A DNA stretch of 35,276 nucleotides from assembly GCF_025463795.1 (NCBI RefSeq), contig NZ_JAODBE010000152.1, forward strand, positions 1-35,276, in the 5' to 3' direction. Below the pieces are notes generated by a model that had not been told where the DNA came from, searched no databases, and was given only the letters and a program-made list of their open reading frames with translations. Source of the DNA: Amnibacterium sp. (GTDB taxonomy: Bacteria; Actinomycetota; Actinomycetes; Actinomycetales; Microbacteriaceae). Within the stretch, counting starts at the first letter, position 1. Every line of letters begins with the position of its first letter. A program made the position numbers and the translations under genes. Shown piece after piece: positions 31,228-35,276 of this stretch.

Positions 31228-31541
31228 ATGTCGAGCATGGTTGAAGCAGCCGAGTCGTTGGTCCGACGCAGCGGGGATGACGACTTGGATGCGTTCCATC
31301 GGTGGCTTGACGCCAACGCGCAGGCCCTGGTCGGTCAGCAGCTGCTCATCGCCAACGTGCACGCGCAGCAGTCGCCCGCACTGAAGCTTCCACGTGTATT
31401 GCGTGAGTGGGTGAACCGGGTGGGGTTCGTGACCCGGCGCAGGCGGTGGCCTGGTTGAAGGAAGAGCATCCCGGGCTGCTCCGTGCATGGCTGCTGAATC
31501 AGGTGCAGGACCTCATCAGCGAACAGCTCGCCGATTCATGA
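31228..31541 (+). pseudogene. Frameshifted hypothetical gene
   Basis: The frame from the ATG at 31228 reads MSSMVEAAESLVRRSGDDDL, DAFHRWLDANAQALVGQQLL, IANVHAQQSPALKLPRVLRE, WVNR and then stops at 31458 after basic non-native residues. A one-base shift near 31420 continues the protein as DPAQAVAWLKEEHPGLLRAW, LLNQVQDLISEQLADS to a stop at 31541. The rejoined product is about 104 residues, helical and acidic. AGGAGG lies 11 bases before the ATG. Function unknown; a single indel has probably killed it. Confidence 0.65.
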
Positions 31542-32033
31542 CCGGACGCAGGCGCTGACCGCCGGTCGCGGCATCGGGTGAACCCCGTCACCGTTCAGTT
31601 CGGAAAGGCCATGGCGATTCCGGGGTATCTCAAAGCTGCCCCGCGCCGGGTGGGGCCGTCGTGCGCGGAGGTCCGCGATGGTGTCGGCTGGTAGCCGGAG
31701 CAGCGCCGCGGAGTCGGCTCTTGAAATCCCGTCGTCCGCGAGTTGCCGGACGACCTCTCCGACGACTTCGGGGAGGTGCTTGAGGGGGTGTTCTTGCTGG
31801 AGTCTTGCGGCCTCGCCGAGCCCAGATGCGACGCGCACCGAAGCGGGCACGTTGACAAATCTGGAGGGTGTCGGAAGCGGCGAGATGTGGGGTCGGTCAG
31901 CGGCGATGCGGATGGCCTTGCTGAGGTTGTGCCTCAGCGTCACCAAGTCCTTCCCGCAGGTGTGCGCGCCGTCTAGGTTCTCGACATCCGCGACCCAAGC
32001 GCTGTGCGCTCGGCTGACCTTGATCGTGTAGAT
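31536..32033 (-). CDS. HicB-like protein with no standard start codon
   Basis: The N-terminal region IYTIKVSRAHSAWVADVENL, DGAHTCGKDLVTLRHNLSKA, IRIAADRP resembles the degenerate RNase-H fold of HicB antitoxins. The C-terminal part (VVGEVVRQLADDGISRADSA, ALLRLPADTIADLRARR) looks like a helix-turn-helix. The only codon at the expected start, seven bases after AAAGGT, is ATC (32031-32033); the frame otherwise runs to a GTG at 32168 through non-conserved Pro/Arg-rich sequence. It may be a decayed antitoxin (ATG to ATC) or use a non-standard start. No hicA toxin gene is adjacent. Confidence 0.5.
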   Translation of the reverse strand: MYTIKVSRAHSAWVADVENLDGAHTCGKDLVTLRHNLSKAIRIAADRPHISPLPTPSRFVNVPASVRVASGLGEAARLQQEHPLKHLPEVVGEVVRQLADDGISRADSAALLRLPADTIADLRARRPHPARGSFEIPRNRHGLSELNGDGVHPMPRPAVSACVRS

Positions 32034-32164
32034 CGTTGCGACCTTTCGTGCCGGTGGCGTTCGACGGTAGCGGCGGGGTTGCGGGCGGGGAAGGGGGGCC
32101 GAACGGGCCGGGTTTGCCCGGGTTTCGGCCGCTCGAGATGAGGAACTCGTAGGTGGACCATTCC

Positions 32165-32572
32165 TCACGCGGCTTCTCGGAGGCGAGCAACGGTCTCCGT
32201 CGGGACCCCGTTGCCGGAGCGGCGAAGGGGCGGCGCTGGAGGCGTTGGTGACAGCGGCGGCAGGGCGGGGGGTCCGAGGCTGCGTGCCAGGAACGCGCTG
32301 ACGGTTCCGTCGCTGCCGCGGAACTGGCCCGGATGCCGGGAGCCGATGTGAGTGCTGGCGCGGCTGCAGACCGTGCCGCGGACCAGCCAGCCCTGGGTCG
32401 CGCCGCCCGGCCCGAGGAGCCGGTCGGAGAGTATCCAGATCCAGACCAGCCCCGGCCGGTCGAAGGCCGGCTCAACCGTCGCAGCTCTTGTCGTCTCCGA
32501 CGAGCGGGCTGTGGCTCCTGCGGAGAATCCCCTGGAGCGGCGGGCTTGGATGACGGCGGCGGTGAGACGCAT
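32165..32572 (-). CDS. Hypothetical protein (135 aa), coupled to upstream ORF
   Basis: A 135-residue basic frame whose ATG overlaps the preceding ORF's stop by one base (TGATG). It contains FDRPGLVWIWILSDRLLGPG and GQFRGSDGTVSAFLARSLGP, then a proline-rich tail. I do not recognise it, and base composition gives only weak support, so it may not be a gene. Confidence 0.35.
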   Translation of the reverse strand: MRLTAAVIQARRSRGFSAGATARSSETTRAATVEPAFDRPGLVWIWILSDRLLGPGGATQGWLVRGTVCSRASTHIGSRHPGQFRGSDGTVSAFLARSLGPPALPPLSPTPPAPPLRRSGNGVPTETVARLREAA

Positions 32573-32775
32573 CAGTGGCCATCGATCGCTTCGCGGGCAC
32601 CGCCGATGATGGTGCCGTCGGGTAGGACCGGCGGTATTTTGGCCCCTCTGGGTTCGGTGGGGGGACTCGTGGCGCTGCCACGGGCCGCCCGCGACTGGTC
32701 ACCACCTTCCCCGTCGAAGTGCCCGACGGGTGAGCTGTAGGCAGACTTGTTGTTGACCATGAGGGGCTCCTCCAC
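32572..32775 (-). CDS. Hypothetical protein (67 aa)
   Basis: A 67-residue polar frame, MEEPLMVNNKSAYSSPVGHF, DGEGGDQSRAARGSATSPPT and a tail VLPDGTIIGGAREAIDGH. The ATG at 32757 (MVNNKSAY) is an alternative start. The coupling of its stop to the next ATG is the main evidence that both are genes. No family recognised. Confidence 0.38.
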   Translation of the reverse strand: MEEPLMVNNKSAYSSPVGHFDGEGGDQSRAARGSATSPPTEPRGAKIPPVLPDGTIIGGAREAIDGH

Positions 32776-33086
32776 GCAGCGACGGATAAATCCGTTGCCG
32801 GGGTCCAGAGCAACCGGAGCAATCTACCCACCGACACGGTGACGGACGTGAACCTCCAGCGAAAGGTCAGCGGCTGGAACCACGGCCGTCCACCGTGATG
32901 CGCGCCGGATGCGCTTCGTGGGCGGCGAGTGCGCCTCTGGGCCGTCCCGCGGACCGGTGCGGCGCCGCGGTCCCGTCACCGCACTCCAGGCCACGCAACT
33001 GGGCACGAACCCGCGGGGCGATCAGAGGCGGACCTGCTGCATCGGGACCTCGCCGACTACGACCGCGCCTTCTCTGTCGCTCTCGG
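32776..33086. other. No intact gene; possible IstA-end remnant
   Basis: These 311 bp hold overlapping open frames on both strands but none that reads as an intact protein. One plus-strand frame around 33030-33080 gives LLHRDLADYDRAFSVAL just before the IstB remnant, at the place where the end of istA would lie in an IS21 element. That match is weak. Nothing else is recognised. Confidence 0.3.
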
Positions 33087-33268
33087 CGACGGACACGTCG
33101 TCTGCGGCGACCGCCGACGCCGCGAAGCAGATCGCCTACCTCTCCACCGCCGTGAAAACACCCCGAATCCGTGACAGCGCGGCCCGGCTGGCGGACCAGG
33201 CTCGCGGGGCGGGCTGGAGCGACGAGGACTCGGTGACTGCAAAGCGGGGTGTGACACGGTGCTCGTGA
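33087..33268 (+). pseudogene. IstB (IS21-family helper ATPase) N-terminal remnant
   Basis: One plus-strand frame encodes DTSSAATADAAKQIAYLSTA, VKTPRIRDSAARLADQARGA, GWSDED. This matches the N-terminal segment of IstB-type proteins, which usually read QIAYLTxALKAPR..ARLADQAR..GW.HEE. After GWSDED the sequence departs from the family and stops at 33268, so the ATPase domain with its Walker motifs is absent. It is a truncated remnant of an insertion sequence inside the island. The call rests on memory of the family and needs a database comparison. Confidence 0.55.
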
Positions 33269-33341
33269 GCCGAGATGCCTCGTGGGGAGAGGTTCAGGCC
33301 GGGCGGGAGGACGTCGGCGCCGGGTGTACGGTGCGCTGGTC

Positions 33342-34046
33342 ATGGCGGACGTCATGAGTTTCAGCGATGAACACGGTGCGCAGGACGCGGCCGATGCTGA
33401 TCCTGGGCGCGCGTTGTGCCGCATGTTCATCGATGCGCTTCCGGTCGCGGGGGCGTCGATCTCTGTCGTCACCGAACGCGGGAGTCACTCCGTCGTTGGG
33501 GCGAGCGATGCTCTGGCGGTCAAGCTGGAGGCTTTGCAGTTCGAGTTGGGTGTGGGGCCGCATTGGGAGGCCTTGCGAACCGAGGGGCCGGCGTTCCTCT
33601 GGGACGCGGCCGACATGGCGGGGCCCAACGCCTGGCCGACGCTGGCGCTGGAGACCGTCCGATGCGGGGCTGGGGCACTATTCGCCTTGCCTCTCCGTCT
33701 CGGTGCGGCGACTGTGGGAGTGGCGGACCTGTACAGCCGCTCGCCAGTCGAACGATGGTCGGACGAGATGATCGATGTGGCCCAAGATCTGGCGCTGAGC
33801 GTGGCGGGGCGGGCGGTGCGCCTCGCGACTCGCTCCGCTGAGGCGGCAACCAGCAGGACGGGGCGGAACGCCGTCGAGTTGCGACGTGAGGTGCATCAAG
33901 CCACTGGGATGGTGATGGTGCAACTCGACTGCAGCGCCAGCACCGCGCTGCTGCGCTTGCGCGGGCAGGCGTTCGCCTCCGGCGTTCCCCTCGCGGGGCT
34001 CGCGCGTGAGGTCATCACCCGCCGGTTCGACTTCGGGCAGCTGTGA
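33342..34046 (+). CDS. GAF-ANTAR domain response regulator
   Basis: A 234-residue regulator. A GAF domain spans about residues 25-160 (ALCRMFIDALPVAGASISVV, ALQFELGVGPHWEALRTEGP, GAGALFALPLRLGAATVGVA) and the ANTAR RNA-binding domain about 170-230 (NAVELRREVHQATGMVMVQL, STALLRLRGQAFASGVPLAG). ANTAR proteins bind paired hairpins in nascent RNA and prevent termination. The GAF would sense a ligand or stress. The ATG at 33342 is preceded by TACGGT (33327-33332) with a 9-nt gap; no ribosome site. A second protein of the same architecture follows 67 bp downstream. Confidence 0.88.
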   Translation: MADVMSFSDEHGAQDAADADPGRALCRMFIDALPVAGASISVVTERGSHSVVGASDALAVKLEALQFELGVGPHWEALRTEGPAFLWDAADMAGPNAWPTLALETVRCGAGALFALPLRLGAATVGVADLYSRSPVERWSDEMIDVAQDLALSVAGRAVRLATRSAEAATSRTGRNAVELRREVHQATGMVMVQLDCSASTALLRLRGQAFASGVPLAGLAREVITRRFDFGQL

Positions 34047-34054
34047 CACCGATT

Positions 34055-34094
34055 TCAAGTGCAGACACCATTTCTCAGGTGCAGACGCACCATT
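34055..34094. repeat. 20-bp-spaced direct repeat between the GAF-ANTAR genes
   Basis: TCAAGTGCAGACACCATT (34055-34072) and TCAGGTGCAGACGCACCATT (34075-34094) share GTGCAGAC with a period of exactly 20 bp, about two helical turns. The position between two regulator genes suggests a protein-binding site, but no protein can be assigned. Confidence 0.5.
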
Positions 34095-34113
34095 GAGCAG
34101 GAGGCAAGTGGCC

Positions 34114-34884
34114 ATGGACAGCGCAACCCGCGAGGCTCGAACGAGCGCGGCATTCGTTTCGCTCACCAACACGCTCGTGTCCGACTTCGACCTCGTCGAG
34201 CTGATGCACACGCTGATCGACGCTTGCATCGACCTGCTGGACACCGACGCCGGCGGTCTGCTGCTGACGGACGCGAACGGGGACCTGCAGCTGATGGCCT
34301 CATCGGTCGAGGACGTCGATGTCGTGGAGGTCGTTCAACTCGCTGCGGAGGCAGGCCCGTGTTGGGACTGCTTCACGACTGGTCAAGCAGTCACCCTGGG
34401 CGACATCGGAAAGGGCGGCGGCCCGTGGCCGGAGTTCCAGCGCTCGGCGCTCGAAAGGGGCTACCGGTCCGTGCACGCCACACCGATGCGCCTGCAGGGC
34501 CAGACCATCGGCACCATGAACCTATTCCACTCCGCGGTAGGAGCATTGAACGAACGGGACATCGCCCTCGCCCAGGCACTTACCGACGTCGCCACCATCG
34601 CGATCATGCAGGAACGCGGCACGCGGCAACTGCGCGACCTCAGCACACACCTTCAAGGGGCGCTCGATAGCCGCATCGTCGTCGAGCAGGCGAAGGGGCT
34701 GATCGCCCAGTCCTTGAACTGCGACATGGATCAGGCGTTCACAGTCCTCAGGAACCACGCCCGGTCCACTAATCAGGCCCTGCGGAGCGTGGCCCGTGCA
34801 GTGGCCGAGCGACGCCTCGTGCTCACCGCACAACACCAAGCAGCGGCGCTGCGGGGCGACTCAGCCCGGAAGCGTCCTGTCTGA
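34114..34884 (+). CDS. GAF-ANTAR domain regulator, second copy
   Basis: A 256-residue protein with the same layout as its neighbour but low sequence similarity. GAF region: SLTNTLVSDFDLVELMHTLI, DLLDTDAGGLLLTDANGDLQ, GPCWDCFTTGQAVTLGDIG, and RLQGQTIGTMNLFHSAVGAL. ANTAR region near residues 185-240: LQGALDSRIVVEQAKGLIAQ, NCDMDQAFTVLRNHARSTNQ. Cys residues at GPCWDCF are a frequent feature of this GAF type. AGGAGG lies nine bases before the ATG at 34114. It is probably cotranscribed with the upstream copy; target RNA unknown. Confidence 0.9.
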   Translation: MDSATREARTSAAFVSLTNTLVSDFDLVELMHTLIDACIDLLDTDAGGLLLTDANGDLQLMASSVEDVDVVEVVQLAAEAGPCWDCFTTGQAVTLGDIGKGGGPWPEFQRSALERGYRSVHATPMRLQGQTIGTMNLFHSAVGALNERDIALAQALTDVATIAIMQERGTRQLRDLSTHLQGALDSRIVVEQAKGLIAQSLNCDMDQAFTVLRNHARSTNQALRSVARAVAERRLVLTAQHQAAALRGDSARKRPV

Positions 34885-35015
34885 CGCAACACCGCCTCCC
34901 CAACGACCGTCCCTGCAGGCCGCAGAGTGGCTGAAGGTAACTGAAGACCGGTTCGCATTCTGATTGCTTTCCTCCCTGTCGGTGAGGAGAGGCCCGCGGG
35001 ACGGGCAGCAGAACG

Positions 35016-35276
35016 TCAGGTGTCTGCGGGTGACCCGGTTTCGGCAGGCTCGGGTGTTATCCGGAGGCCCCCGGGTGTGTTGGAGAGCCGGACGAGTTCT
35101 TCCACCCACGCCCGGTTGAGGCGCGGCTCCCTGCTGCCGGCGAAGTCGAACTGGAGCGGGATTGAAGGGTTGATCCAGACGGAGCTGTGGCCGTGTCCCG
35201 CGGCTGCCGAGTACTCCCACGAGAAGAGGAAGCTCTCTCCCCGCCGGATTTTGGCCAGGATCACGACCTTCAGGTG
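35016..35276 (-). CDS. DUF7882-like small protein, N-terminus outside window
   Basis: The frame is open to the right edge (HLKVVILAKIRRGESFLFSW at the edge) and continues GHSSVWINPSIPLQFDFAGS, NRAWVEELVRLSNTPGGLRI, then a short acidic tail. It aligns along its length with the complete family member at 15040-15363 (HLQLVIVQRLRRQESFAVSW and SSIWLHPAVLMYFRFAGS). About 20-25 N-terminal residues are missing because of the window end. Function unknown. Confidence 0.8.
   Translation of the reverse strand, partial: HLKVVILAKIRRGESFLFSWEYSAAAGHGHSSVWINPSIPLQFDFAGSREPRLNRAWVEELVRLSNTPGGLRITPEPAETGSPADT

Noticed and set aside
32867-33472. 201-codon minus-strand frame and several plus-strand frames at 32895-33174
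   Set aside because: Mutually overlapping Arg/Pro-rich frames with no motif; only the IstB-like stretch is supported.

Overview
The window is about 70% G+C with tightly packed genes, many ATGA/TGATG overlaps, GTG starts and several starts that look leaderless. This indicates a high-GC actinomycete. Two genes (15040-15363 and 35016-35276) resemble a small protein family that I associate with Microbacteriaceae, so that family is my best guess for the host. This is inferred from gene content; no 16S or marker search was possible.

Left part (1-11757), ordinary chromosome: a DEAD-box RNA helicase entering from the left edge, a DUF1684 protein, RecQ, a GNAT acetyltransferase, an M18 aminopeptidase, a PadR regulator with a palindrome upstream, a MetX-like alpha/beta hydrolase, a Ser/Thr kinase fused to a GAF domain, an MFS transporter and an EamA transporter. 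Middle part (11758-16025), small genes: a 56-residue Cys/His protein, two hypotheticals, a methyltransferase, and a small arsenic locus. The arsenic locus has divergent arsC and arsR plus a 14-residue peptide, MDENTGCCGGIGCC, encoded behind arsC with a near-perfect ribosome site. A frameshifted small gene and a DUF7882-like gene follow.

The most system-like block lies at 16226-22756, joined by 23685-27389. A five-gene, translationally coupled minus-strand operon encodes an MDR dehydrogenase, a PTPS-like protein, a GT4 glycosyltransferase, a multi-TM flippase-like protein and a RibD-type reductase. It diverges from a CDP-alcohol phosphatidyltransferase and an LtaS-like membrane sulfatase-fold enzyme. 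Close by, a Cys-rich (possibly Fe-S) HTH regulator diverges from an FAD reductase, transaldolase and stand-alone GTP cyclohydrolase II operon. Together these pair a GTP-derived pyrimidine/pterin branch with lipid-linked envelope glycoconjugate enzymes. I cannot name the product; it is the best candidate here for an undescribed pathway.

Right part (29116-35276), probable island: the 3' 43 bases of a tRNA-Phe gene (minus strand) end abruptly at 29158 and are followed by TGTGGGCA repeats typical of recombinase arm sites. Beyond lie accessory and decayed genes: a SnoaL-like protein, a VOC protein, a GNAT, a frameshifted remnant, a HicB-like protein lacking a normal start codon, unknown coupled ORFs, an IstB (IS21) remnant, two adjacent GAF-ANTAR regulators and a DUF7882-like gene cut by the right edge. 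No integrase and no second tRNA-Phe copy are visible, so the far end of the element is presumably outside the window or lost.
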